Origin: Pseudomonas sp. 6D_7.1_Bac1
Lineage (GTDB): Bacteria; Pseudomonadota; Gammaproteobacteria; Pseudomonadales; Pseudomonadaceae
DNA length: 64,000 bases
Reading direction: 5' to 3'
Assembly: GCF_025465945.1 (NCBI RefSeq)
Contig: NZ_JANLNW010000052.1
Coordinates: forward strand, 124,001 to 188,000
Each line of letters opens with the position of its first letter. Positions within the stretch are counted from its first letter, which is position 1. Below the pieces are notes generated by a model, which did not search any database, was not told where the DNA came from, and worked only from the letters and a program-made list of their open reading frames with translations. Below are positions 9,606-17,021 of the stretch, one piece after another. A program made the translations under genes and the position numbers.

Positions 9606-10495
9606 CGGTGAACCTCGGTGTAACCCAGCAGCTCATCGGCCTGACGGGCCTCGGCGTGCAGCACGGAAAACGCCGGTAGCTGATTGTCGCGTTCAATCAG
9701 CGTGGCCATCGGGCCGATGCGTTCCAGAACGCGCGCGTACAGGGCCCACACCGCGTTATCGATGGGGGCGCCATGATCGTCGATCAGCAGGCGATCGCCG
9801 AGGCTGTCGGCGTCTTCGGCAAACCCGGCCAGATGAATCTCGCCCACTGCGTGCAGCGGCAGTGCGTCGATGTAGGCCAATGGATCGCGCTGGTGATTGA
9901 TGCAGGAGACGTAGACGTTGTTCACATCCAGCAGCAAGCCGCAGCCGGTGCGGCGGATGACTTCGCAGATGAAGCTGGCTTCTTCCATGCTGGAGCGCTG
10001 GAATTGCAGATAAGTCGCTGGATTTTCCAGCAGCATGGGACGTTTCAGATACTGCTGGACCTGGTCGACATGTTCGCAAACACGCTGCAGTGTCGGTTCG
10101 TCATAGGCCAGTGGCAGCAGGTCATTGAGAAACACCGGGCCGTGGCTCGACCAGGCCAGGTGTTCGGAAAAGGATTGGGGTTGATAGCGTTCGATCAGCT
10201 TGGCGAGCCGGGCCAGGTGTGCGGTATTCAACGGGCCTTCGGCGCCGATGGACAGGCCGACGCCATGCAGCGACAGCGGGTACTGCTCGCGGATCAATCC
10301 CAGGTAGTGATGAAACGGGCCGCCGGCCACCATGTAGTTTTCGGCGTGGACTTCGAAGAAGCCGATGTCCGGGTGAGTACCAAGTACTTCGCCAAAGTGC
10401 TCGGTCTTGAGCCCCAGCCCCGCGCGGGGCGGGAGCTCGGACGCCAACGCCTGAGTGTGAGGATGTACGTTGTGCAGCGATGAAGTGGACATCAT
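9602..10495 (-). CDS. DUF692 multinuclear iron oxidase, bufferin maturase (HvfB/BufB-like)
   Basis: 297-residue MNIO (DUF692) enzyme with a TIM-barrel fold that holds two or three iron ions and oxidatively modifies residues, usually Cys, of a partner peptide. The metal-site motifs are intact: FFEVHAENY (46-54), HGVGLSIG (77-84), SEHLAWS (110-116), LENPATYL (156-163), LLLDVNNVYVS (187-197), GEIHLAGF (218-225) and TLIERDNQLP (265-274). By family knowledge it should convert cysteines of the adjacent peptide (10518-10826) to thiooxazole-type groups. GTG and TTG codons precede the two tandem ATGs; the first ATG is chosen. Confidence 0.9.
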   Translation of the reverse strand: MMSTSSLHNVHPHTQALASELPPRAGLGLKTEHFGEVLGTHPDIGFFEVHAENYMVAGGPFHHYLGLIREQYPLSLHGVGLSIGAEGPLNTAHLARLAKLIERYQPQSFSEHLAWSSHGPVFLNDLLPLAYDEPTLQRVCEHVDQVQQYLKRPMLLENPATYLQFQRSSMEEASFICEVIRRTGCGLLLDVNNVYVSCINHQRDPLAYIDALPLHAVGEIHLAGFAEDADSLGDRLLIDDHGAPIDNAVWALYARVLERIGPMATLIERDNQLPAFSVLHAEARQADELLGYTEVHR

Positions 10496-10517
10496 CAACA
10501 CTCAGGCAGAGGGGGGA

Positions 10518-10826
10518 TTACGACTTGGCTTTGTAGGCGGCCAGTTGACCGAAGCCGGTCGGTGAGGTTGGGCTGGCAGTCTTCTCGCAAGTGCCTTTAG
10601 GTACCAGCTTGAAGTGGTTGCTCTCGTAGTCGACTTTTGAGGTGCCGGCACAGGTGGTGCCAGCGCCTGCGGCGCAATCGTTCTTGCCTTTCATGGCGAC
10701 GCCAAAGCATTTTTCCATGTCGGCGGCTGCGGCATGGGCGGTGGTCGGCACAGCCGCGATGCTCAAGGCAGAACCCAGGGCCAGGGCGAGGGCGGCGGCG
10801 GACAGGGTGCGAGTGGTAGCAGTCAT
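10518..10826 (-). CDS. Bufferin-type periplasmic peptide precursor (BufA1/DUF2282-like)
   Basis: 102-residue secreted peptide. Residues 1-32 form a Sec signal peptide ending AHA. The mature part has exactly four cysteines, C40 (MEKCFGV), C51 (NDCAAG), C59 (TTCAGT) and C80 (GTCEK), in the pattern of DUF2282/BufA1 bufferins. Relatives bind copper after their cysteines are modified by the MNIO enzyme, so a role in metal buffering in the periplasm is inferred. It is the first gene of a four-gene operon (10826 down to 8332) and lies 22 bases before the maturase. No copper-box was recognised upstream. Confidence 0.87.
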   Translation of the reverse strand: MTATTRTLSAAALALALGSALSIAAVPTTAHAAAADMEKCFGVAMKGKNDCAAGAGTTCAGTSKVDYESNHFKLVPKGTCEKTASPTSPTGFGQLAAYKAKS

Positions 10827-10944
10827 GATGTTTCTCCAGTGGTGGGCTTGGTCAAGAAAGCGTTTGTGCTTACTTACCCTAGTAGAGAAAGGTCATTCGG
10901 GTTCGTTACAGCGCGGCAAAAAATAATTGGTTCGCACAAAAAAA

Positions 10945-11034
10945 TGTGGGAGCGAGCTTGCTCGCGATGAGGGCCTGACAGTCAACATTGACGTTGCCTG
11001 ACAGTCCGATATCGCGAGCAAGCTCGCTCCCACA
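10945..11034. repeat. REP pair (REPIN), inward-facing
   Basis: TGTGGGAGCGAGCTTGCTCG at 10945 and its inverted copy ending at 11034. The interior (GAGGGCCTGACAGTCAACA) is shared with the pair at 60962, which indicates one REPIN subtype. It lies between livF and the bufferin operon. Confidence 0.9.
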
Positions 11035-11060
11035 CAGGCCGCTTTTTACTGCAGCAGTGC

Positions 11061-11762
11061 TTAACCGCCCAGATACGCGTCGCGTACTTTGGGATCGGTC
11101 AGCAGGGCTTCACCGGTGCCTTGCATCACCACCCGGCCGTTTTCCAGCACGTAGGCGCGGTCGGCGACTTTCAACGCCTGGTTGGCGTTCTGCTCTACCA
11201 GGAACACCGTCACACCATCCTTGCGCAGCTGTTCGATGATGTCGAAGATCTGCTGGATGATGATCGGTGCCAGACCCAGCGACGGCTCGTCGAGCAGCAG
11301 CAGCTTGGGTTTGCTCATCAGCGCCCGGCCGATGGCGAGCATTTGCTGCTCGCCGCCCGACATGGTGCCGCCGCGTTGATTGAAGCGCTCCTTGAGTCGC
11401 GGGAACAGCCCCAGGACCTTGTCCATTTGCTCCTGGTAATCGCCCTTGTCGGTGAAGAACCCGCCCATGGCGAGGTTTTCTTCCACGGTCAGACGGGCAA
11501 ACACCCGACGACCTTCCGGGACCACGGCGATGCTCTTACGCATGATCTGCGCAGATTCCTGGCCAACCAGTTCCTCGCCCATGTAGCGAATGCTGCCGCT
11601 ATGGGCTTGCGGCGAACCGCAAAGAGTCATCAGCAGAGTGGACTTGCCGGCACCGTTGGCACCGATCAAGGTCACGATTTCGCCCTGACGGACTTCGACG
11701 TTGACGCTGTGCAGGGCCTGGATCTTGCCGTAGAAAGTGGAAACGTTTTCGAACTGCAGCAT
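11061..11762 (-). CDS. livF: Branched-chain amino acid ABC transporter ATP-binding protein LivF
   Basis: 233-residue cytoplasmic ATPase of the high-affinity Leu/Ile/Val importer. Walker A is GANGAGKST (34-42), the ABC signature is MSGGEQQML, and Walker B is LLLLDEPSLGLAP. The segment between carries LivF-type features. Its start follows livG with no gap. It is the last gene of livHMGF, read leftward, and pairs with LivG as the ATPase heterodimer. Confidence 0.95.
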   Translation of the reverse strand: MLQFENVSTFYGKIQALHSVNVEVRQGEIVTLIGANGAGKSTLLMTLCGSPQAHSGSIRYMGEELVGQESAQIMRKSIAVVPEGRRVFARLTVEENLAMGGFFTDKGDYQEQMDKVLGLFPRLKERFNQRGGTMSGGEQQMLAIGRALMSKPKLLLLDEPSLGLAPIIIQQIFDIIEQLRKDGVTVFLVEQNANQALKVADRAYVLENGRVVMQGTGEALLTDPKVRDAYLGG

Positions 11763-12530
11763 TTACGCTTCCCCCAGGTAGGCTTTGATTACTTCAGGGT
11801 TATCCCGGATCTGCTCCGGTGTGCCGTTGGCCAGAGGCGTGCCCTGGTTGATCACGAAGATGTGGTCGGAGATGCTCATGACCAGTTTCATGTCGTGTTC
11901 GATCAGCAGCACGGTCACGTCATGCTCTTCACGCAGGGTGCCGATCAGCGCCTTGAGGTCGTCGGTTTCCCGCGGGTTGAGGCCGGCGGCCGGCTCGTCG
12001 AGCATGAGGATGCTTGGACGGGTCATCATGCAGCGGGCGATTTCCAGGCGGCGCTGCTGACCATAGGCCAGGGTGCCGGCCGGACGGTTGGCGAACTCCT
12101 TGAGGTTGACCTTGTCGAGCCAGAACTCGGCGTATTCCATGGCCTCGCGTTCGCTGCGGCGAAATGCCGGGGTCTTGAACAGACCGGCCAGGAAGTTGGT
12201 GTTCAGGTGGCGGTGCTGGGCGATCAGCAGGTTTTCCACGGCGGTCATTTCCTTGAACAACCGCACGTTCTGGAAGGTCCGCACCACGCCTTTGCCGGCG
12301 ATCTTGTGGCCAGGCAGGCCTTCGATCGCTTCACCGTTGAGCTGGATGGTACCGGCAGTAGGCTGGTAGAACCCGGTCAGGCAGTTGAACACGGTGGTCT
12401 TGCCGGCGCCGTTAGGGCCGATCATCGACACCACTTGTTTCTCTTTCACGCTCAGGGCGACGTTATTGACCGCCAGCAAGCCGCCAAAGCGCATGCTCAG
12501 GCCATCTACTTTCAGAATCTCTCTGCTCAT
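11763..12530 (-). CDS. livG: Branched-chain amino acid ABC transporter ATP-binding protein LivG
   Basis: 255-residue ATPase partner of LivF. Walker [10 protein letters not shown] is near residue 38, the signature-like segment is [13 protein letters not shown], Walker B is [13 protein letters not shown], and the switch histidine lies in [10 protein letters not shown]. The C-terminus ([12 protein letters not shown]) is typical of LivG. It overlaps the livM stop by four bases and adjoins livF. Confidence 0.95.
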   Translation of the reverse strand: MSREILKVDGLSMRFGGLLAVNNVALSVKEKQVVSMIGPNGAGKTTVFNCLTGFYQPTAGTIQLNGEAIEGLPGHKIAGKGVVRTFQNVRLFKEMTAVENLLIAQHRHLNTNFLAGLFKTPAFRRSEREAMEYAEFWLDKVNLKEFANRPAGTLAYGQQRRLEIARCMMTRPSILMLDEPAAGLNPRETDDLKALIGTLREEHDVTVLLIEHDMKLVMSISDHIFVINQGTPLANGTPEQIRDNPEVIKAYLGEA

Positions 12531-13783
12531 TTACGCAGCTCCATGTGAGGACGTTGCATGGGCAGCAGACCTTGTGGACGCCAGATCATCATCAGCACCA
12601 TCAGGGCGCCGAACATCAACATGCGGTATTCGCTGAAGTCACGCATCAGCTCGGGTAACAGGATCATCACGACAGCCGCGAGGACCACGCCCAACTGTGA
12701 GCCCATGCCGCCCAATACCACGATGGCGAGGATGGTGGCCGACTCGATGAAGGTGAACGACTCCGGCGTGACCAGCCCCTGACGCGCGGCGAAGAAGCTG
12801 CCGGCGAAACCGGCGAAGCAGGCACCCAGGGTGAAGGCCGACAGCTTGATCACGGTCGGATTCAGGCCCAGTGCACGGCAGGCGATTTCGTCTTCGCGCA
12901 AGGCTTCCCAGGCACGGCCGATCGGCATGCGCAGCAGGCGGTTGATCACGAACAGCGCGAACAGCGCCAGCAACAGCGCAACCAGGTAGAGGAAAACCAC
13001 CTTGCTGACCGGGTTGTAAGTCAGGCCGAAGAACTCGTGGAAGGTCTGCATGCCTTCGGCGGCCGTTCTATCGAAGCTCAGGCCGAACAGCGTCGGTTTG
13101 GGAATGTTGCTGATGCCGTTCGGTCCGCCCGTGAGGCCGGTCAGGTTACGCAGGAACAGACGGATGATCTCACCGAAGCCCAAGGTCACGATCGCCAGAT
13201 AGTCACCGCGCAGACGCAGCACCGGGAAACCGAGCAGGAAGCCGAAGGTTGCCGACATCATCCCGGCGATTGGCAGGCAGATCCAGAAGCTCAGGCCGTA
13301 GTAGTGCGACAGCAGCGCATAGCTGTAGGCGCCCACTGCGTAGAAACCGACGTAGCCCAGGTCGAGCAGACCCGCCAGACCGACCACGATGTTCAGGCCC
13401 AGACCGAGCAGCACATAGATCAGAATCAGCGTGGCGATATCCACCGCACCGCGCGAACCGAAGAACGGCCAGACCAGAGCGACGACGATCAATCCCATGA
13501 TGACCCAGCGCTGGGTGCTGGGCAGGGTCAGGAAGTGGCTCGCGCTAGCCGGGATCAATTTACCTCTGGGCACGGAGCGCATGGCGGCCGTGTATTGTTG
13601 GTCGAATAGCACGCGCAGGAACATCAGCACCGAGCAGGCGGCGATGATGATCAGCGTGGAGGTCGTGGCACCCAGCACTTCGAGGTTGATGCCGGCGATG
13701 GACAGTTTCAGACCGAGTACCGGGTACGCCACAGCCCAAACCAATAGCGCGCTGAAAAGCGCCTGTTTAAGATTCCTGATCAT
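12527..13783 (-). CDS. livM: Branched-chain amino acid ABC transporter permease LivM
   Basis: 418-residue inner-membrane permease, the long LivM form usual in Pseudomonas. An N-terminal extension with three hydrophobic segments precedes the core domain, which starts around residue 90 and includes [25 protein letters not shown]. The permease loop reads [18 protein letters not shown], the contact site for the ATPases. It overlaps livH and livG by four bases each, so translation is coupled. Confidence 0.95.
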   Translation of the reverse strand: MIRNLKQALFSALLVWAVAYPVLGLKLSIAGINLEVLGATTSTLIIIAACSVLMFLRVLFDQQYTAAMRSVPRGKLIPASASHFLTLPSTQRWVIMGLIVVALVWPFFGSRGAVDIATLILIYVLLGLGLNIVVGLAGLLDLGYVGFYAVGAYSYALLSHYYGLSFWICLPIAGMMSATFGFLLGFPVLRLRGDYLAIVTLGFGEIIRLFLRNLTGLTGGPNGISNIPKPTLFGLSFDRTAAEGMQTFHEFFGLTYNPVSKVVFLYLVALLLALFALFVINRLLRMPIGRAWEALREDEIACRALGLNPTVIKLSAFTLGACFAGFAGSFFAARQGLVTPESFTFIESATILAIVVLGGMGSQLGVVLAAVVMILLPELMRDFSEYRMLMFGALMVLMMIWRPQGLLPMQRPHMELRK

Positions 13784-14703
13784 ACTTTCTCAACCTCCGG
13801 ACGGCCCAACAGGCCGGTTGGCCGGAATAACAACACCAGAACCAGAAGGCCGAAAGCCACCACGTCCTTGTACTGGTCACCGAATACATCGGCGCCGAAG
13901 GCTTCGGCCACCCCCAGCACCAGACCACCGAGCATGGCGCCCGGGATGCTGCCGATGCCGCCCAGAACCGCCGCGGTAAAGGCCTTGAGGCCCACCAGGA
14001 ATCCGGCGTTCGGGTTGATCACGCCGTACTGCATGCTGAGCAGTACAGCCGCCACGGCCGCCAGGGCGGCACCGATGACGAAAGTCAGGGCGATGATGTT
14101 GTTGGTGTTGATGCCCAGCAGGTTGGCCATCTTGATGTCTTCGGCACAGGCCCGGCAGGCACGTCCCAGACGTGAACGCGAGATGAATTGGGTGAGGCAG
14201 AGCATCACCACCAGGGTCACCACGAACACCAGGACCTGCATGTAGGAGATCAGCACTTCCTGTGCGCCGCCCGGACCGAAGCTGAAGCTGCCCGGAATCA
14301 GGTTGGGGATCGATTTGTCCTTGGAATCCTGCGAGAGCAGTACGGTGTTTTGCAGGAAGATCGACATACCGATGGCCGAGATCAGCGGGATCAGGCGGTT
14401 ACTGCCCCGCAGAGGGCGGTAGGCGATCCGTTCGATACTGTAGCCGTAGGCACTGGTGACAACGATGGTCGCCAGGAATGCGGCGGTCATCAATAACGGT
14501 AGAGAATGGATACCCAGCATGGCCAGTCCGGCAAGGACGATGAAGGCCACGTAGGAACCGATCATGTAGACCTCGCCGTGGGCGAAGTTAATCATTCCAA
14601 TGATGCCGTAAACCATCGTATAGCCGATGGCGATCAGGGCATACGTGCTGCCAATGGTCAGACCATTAACCAGCTGTTGGAAAAAGTGATAGATCTCAGG
14701 CAT
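13780..14703 (-). CDS. livH: Branched-chain amino acid ABC transporter permease LivH
   Basis: 307-residue permease that forms the channel with LivM. Typical LivH motifs are [28 protein letters not shown] near residue 22, the ATPase-contact loop [22 protein letters not shown], and [22 protein letters not shown]. It is the first gene of the HMGF group and lies 231 bases downstream of livK, with a hairpin between. Expression relative to livK is therefore probably lower. Confidence 0.95.
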   Translation of the reverse strand: MPEIYHFFQQLVNGLTIGSTYALIAIGYTMVYGIIGMINFAHGEVYMIGSYVAFIVLAGLAMLGIHSLPLLMTAAFLATIVVTSAYGYSIERIAYRPLRGSNRLIPLISAIGMSIFLQNTVLLSQDSKDKSIPNLIPGSFSFGPGGAQEVLISYMQVLVFVVTLVVMLCLTQFISRSRLGRACRACAEDIKMANLLGINTNNIIALTFVIGAALAAVAAVLLSMQYGVINPNAGFLVGLKAFTAAVLGGIGSIPGAMLGGLVLGVAEAFGADVFGDQYKDVVAFGLLVLVLLFRPTGLLGRPEVEKV

Positions 14704-14883
14704 TACAGCGCTCCTAAAAACCTGATACGCATTTCACTGGTGGAGTCATTTTCCCGCTCAGGCCCCGAGGATCTGCATCCACTTCGGACGTGAGGTTTGC
14801 CAGCGAACCGCTGATGACGGTTTTGAGATTTTCAGGTGGGGAGGCTTCCGGATCACGGAGGCACGGCCCATTACCTCGTAAAA

Positions 14884-14912
14884 CAAAGCCCACGGCACGC
14901 CGTGGGCTTTAT
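14884..14912 (-). terminator. Hairpin between livK and livH
   Basis: Inverted repeat AAAGCCCACGGC / GCCGTGGGCTTT. On the minus strand it is followed by TTTGTTTTACG, the form of an intrinsic terminator. Placed just after livK, it likely makes the binding protein in excess over the membrane components through partial read-through. Confidence 0.8.
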
Positions 14913-14934
14913 TGGCAGTCAGTCAGGCAGCGCC

Positions 14935-16062
14935 TTACTGAGGCGAAGCTTCGGTTTTAGGTTTGCCGAAGTGCCACTGGTAGACCACGAACTTGAAGTT
15001 CTTCAGGTCGCCCTTCTCGTCGAACGACAGGTCGCCGGTCGGGGTCTTGAAGGTGCCAGAACGGATCGCCGCGGCCACTTTGGCAGTGTCTTCGCTTTTG
15101 GCCGCGGTGATGCCGCCGGCGATGACTTCAACAGCCGAGTAGGCCGGGAACACGAACGGACCGGTCGGGTCCTCCTTCTTGGCGGCGAACGCTTCAACCA
15201 GAGCCTTGTTGGACGGGTCCTGGTCGAAAGACTTCGGCAAGGTCACCAGCAGGCCTTCGGAAGCGTCCTGGGCAATCTGCGAGATGGATTCGTTGCCGAC
15301 GCCTTCCGGGCCCATGAACTTGGCGTTCAGGCCTTTTTCCTTGGACTGACGCAGGATCAGGCCCAGTTCCGGGTGGTAGCCGCCGTAGTAGACGAAGTCG
15401 ACGTTGGCTTGCTTGAGTTTCTGGATGATCGAGGAGAAGTCCTTGTCACCGGCATTGAGGCCTTCGAACACGGCAACCTTGACGCCTTTGGCTTCGAGGG
15501 TTTTCTTCACGGCGGTGGCGATGCCTTCACCGTATTGCTGCTTGTCGTGCAGCACTGCAACGATTTTCGGTTTTACGTGATCGGCAATGTAGTTACCGGC
15601 GGCAGGACCCTGGGCGCTGTCCAGGCCGATGGTGCGGAACACCATTTTGTAGCCACGGTTGGTGATGTCCGGGCTGGTGGCAGCCGGGGTGATCATGATC
15701 ACGCCTTCGTCTTCGTAGATGTCGGACGCTGGCTGAGTGGAGCTGGAGCAGAGGTGACCGACCACGAACTTGACGCCGTCGTTGACCACTTTGTTGGCAA
15801 CGGCAACGGCCTGTTTAGGGTCGCAGGCGTCATCGTATTCCTTGGCTTCGAGCATCTTGCCGTTGACACCGCCCTTGGCGTTGATCTGCTCGATGGCCAT
15901 TTTCGCGCCGTTGAACTGCATGTCGCCGTACTGGGTCACTGGACCGGTTTTAGGGCCGGCGATGCCGATCTTGATGGTGTCAGCTGCGAACGAATGGCTG
16001 GCAACCCCGGCCAGAACCATAGCGGCAAACAGTTTGGAAATCTGCTTAGTAGCCTTATTCAT
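14935..16062 (-). CDS. livK: Branched-chain amino acid ABC transporter substrate-binding protein (LivK/BraC)
   Basis: 375-residue periplasmic binding protein for Leu/Ile/Val and related amino acids. A signal peptide of about 26 residues ends SFA before ADTIKIGIAGPKTGPVTQYG, the standard start of the fold. Two cysteines, in YDDACDPKQ and GHLCSSSTQ, match the conserved disulfide of BraC/LivJ. It is the first gene of the liv cluster, with the promoter in the 16063-16410 gap, which contains a perfect palindrome. Confidence 0.93.
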   Translation of the reverse strand: MNKATKQISKLFAAMVLAGVASHSFAADTIKIGIAGPKTGPVTQYGDMQFNGAKMAIEQINAKGGVNGKMLEAKEYDDACDPKQAVAVANKVVNDGVKFVVGHLCSSSTQPASDIYEDEGVIMITPAATSPDITNRGYKMVFRTIGLDSAQGPAAGNYIADHVKPKIVAVLHDKQQYGEGIATAVKKTLEAKGVKVAVFEGLNAGDKDFSSIIQKLKQANVDFVYYGGYHPELGLILRQSKEKGLNAKFMGPEGVGNESISQIAQDASEGLLVTLPKSFDQDPSNKALVEAFAAKKEDPTGPFVFPAYSAVEVIAGGITAAKSEDTAKVAAAIRSGTFKTPTGDLSFDEKGDLKNFKFVVYQWHFGKPKTEASPQ

Positions 16063-16160
16063 AGTGCTCCACTCTTACTGTTGTAATTTTTATAGTCCTG
16101 GCGGCCTGAACCACAGAACCGGATCGATATCTTGGATATCCTCCGGAAATGCCCCCGGCA

Positions 16161-16176
16161 ACTGTACCGGTACAGT
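16161..16176. promoter_or_regulatory. Perfect 16-bp palindrome in the livK/DUF2288 divergent region
   Basis: ACTGTACCGGTACAGT reads identically on both strands. It lies about 100 bases upstream of the livK start in the 348-base gap to the DUF2288 gene. It has the form of an operator for a dimeric repressor or activator (GntR/MocR- or LacI-like half sites are possible, but unproven). Apart from this site nothing else was recognised in 16063-16410. Confidence 0.5.
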
Positions 16177-16410
16177 GTAGAGCGCCGGTTGTTCGCTTGG
16201 AAAGCTGGCGCTCAGGGGCAAAGCCTGAGGGTGTCGCATTTTTGAAAGAAAAAGACAGAATTGCGGCGGGATTTTGGCTGGGTAGTGGCCTGATTCAGCG
16301 GCTATCCCTGGCTTTCCTGCAGTTCTCGATCAATGACTCTATTGCATCCGGGTTTTTCTGCCAGAGCGCCGACGTTATGATTGCGCCGATTTCTTTTCCG
16401 GACAGGGCCC

Positions 16411-16716
16411 ATGACTCAAGAACCTAGCACCCTCTATGCCAAGCTGCTTGGTGAAACCGCATCTATTACCTGGAAGGAACTCGAACCGTTCTTCGCCAAG
16501 GGTGCCCTATTGTGGGTCGAGGCCGATCTGGATTTGATCGAAGCCGCCGAAGCCATGGCCGAGGATCAGCGCGAGAAAGTGGCTGCCTGGCTGGCTGCCG
16601 GGAAGGTTGCGCAGGTGTCTGCAACGGGGGCGCTGGATCTGGTCGAGCGCGATCCGCAGCTCTGGGCGGTGGTGGTTTCGCCGTGGATTCTGATCCAGGA
16701 AAGGACGCAGGCCTGA
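16411..16716 (+). CDS. DUF2288 family protein
   Basis: 101 residues from the ATG at 16411 (MTQEPSTLYAKLLGETASI). The sequence matches the DUF2288 pattern by eye: ITWKELEPFFAKGALLWVEADLDLIEAAE, then an AWLAAGKV stretch and a C-terminal WAVVVSPWILIQ. It is a small, soluble, acidic protein with no known function. A longer frame from 16381 adds ten residues (RRFLFRTGP) with no family support. Transcribed alone, divergent from livK. Confidence 0.8.
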   Translation: MTQEPSTLYAKLLGETASITWKELEPFFAKGALLWVEADLDLIEAAEAMAEDQREKVAAWLAAGKVAQVSATGALDLVERDPQLWAVVVSPWILIQERTQA

Positions 16717-16852
16717 AGGGTTGCACCGATTTGGTGCTGATGGGGCTCATGCAAAAGTGTGTAGCCGAGTAGCGTGATGGCAGGTTGCCGTAGAGAAATG
16801 CTACAGGCGGGCAGGGGGGGAAGGTTACGTAAACGTAACGGGAACAGTTTAT

Positions 16853-16877
16853 TAAGCAGCCAAATGGCTGCTTAATT
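16853..16877. terminator. Hairpin after the DUF2288 gene
   Basis: TTAAGCAGCC / GGCTGCTTAA around AAAT, followed by TTGTTT. It fits a rho-independent terminator for the gene ending at 16716, although it is 137 bases away. A separate palindrome, GTTACGTAAACGTAAC, lies at 16824-16839. The rest of 16717-17021 is REP sequence. Confidence 0.55.
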
Positions 16878-16916
16878 GTTTCTGGATGTTGGAGATGTGC
16901 TGGAAGTGAGGACGCC

Positions 16917-17010
16917 ATCGCGAGCAGGCTCGCTCCCACAGGATTTAGTGGCGTTCACAGAGTTTGTGTTCGACACCGATCACTGTGGGAGCGAGCCTGC
17001 TCGCGATTGG
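16917..17010. repeat. REP pair, outward-facing order
   Basis: Inverse copy CGCGAGCAGGCTCGCTCCCA at about 16919, then forward copy TGTGGGAGCGAGCCTGCTCG at about 16985. The order of the two halves is reversed relative to the pairs at 2939 and 10945. It lies just downstream of the FtsZ-like gene. Confidence 0.9.
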
Positions 17011-17021
17011 CCGTGACGCGG

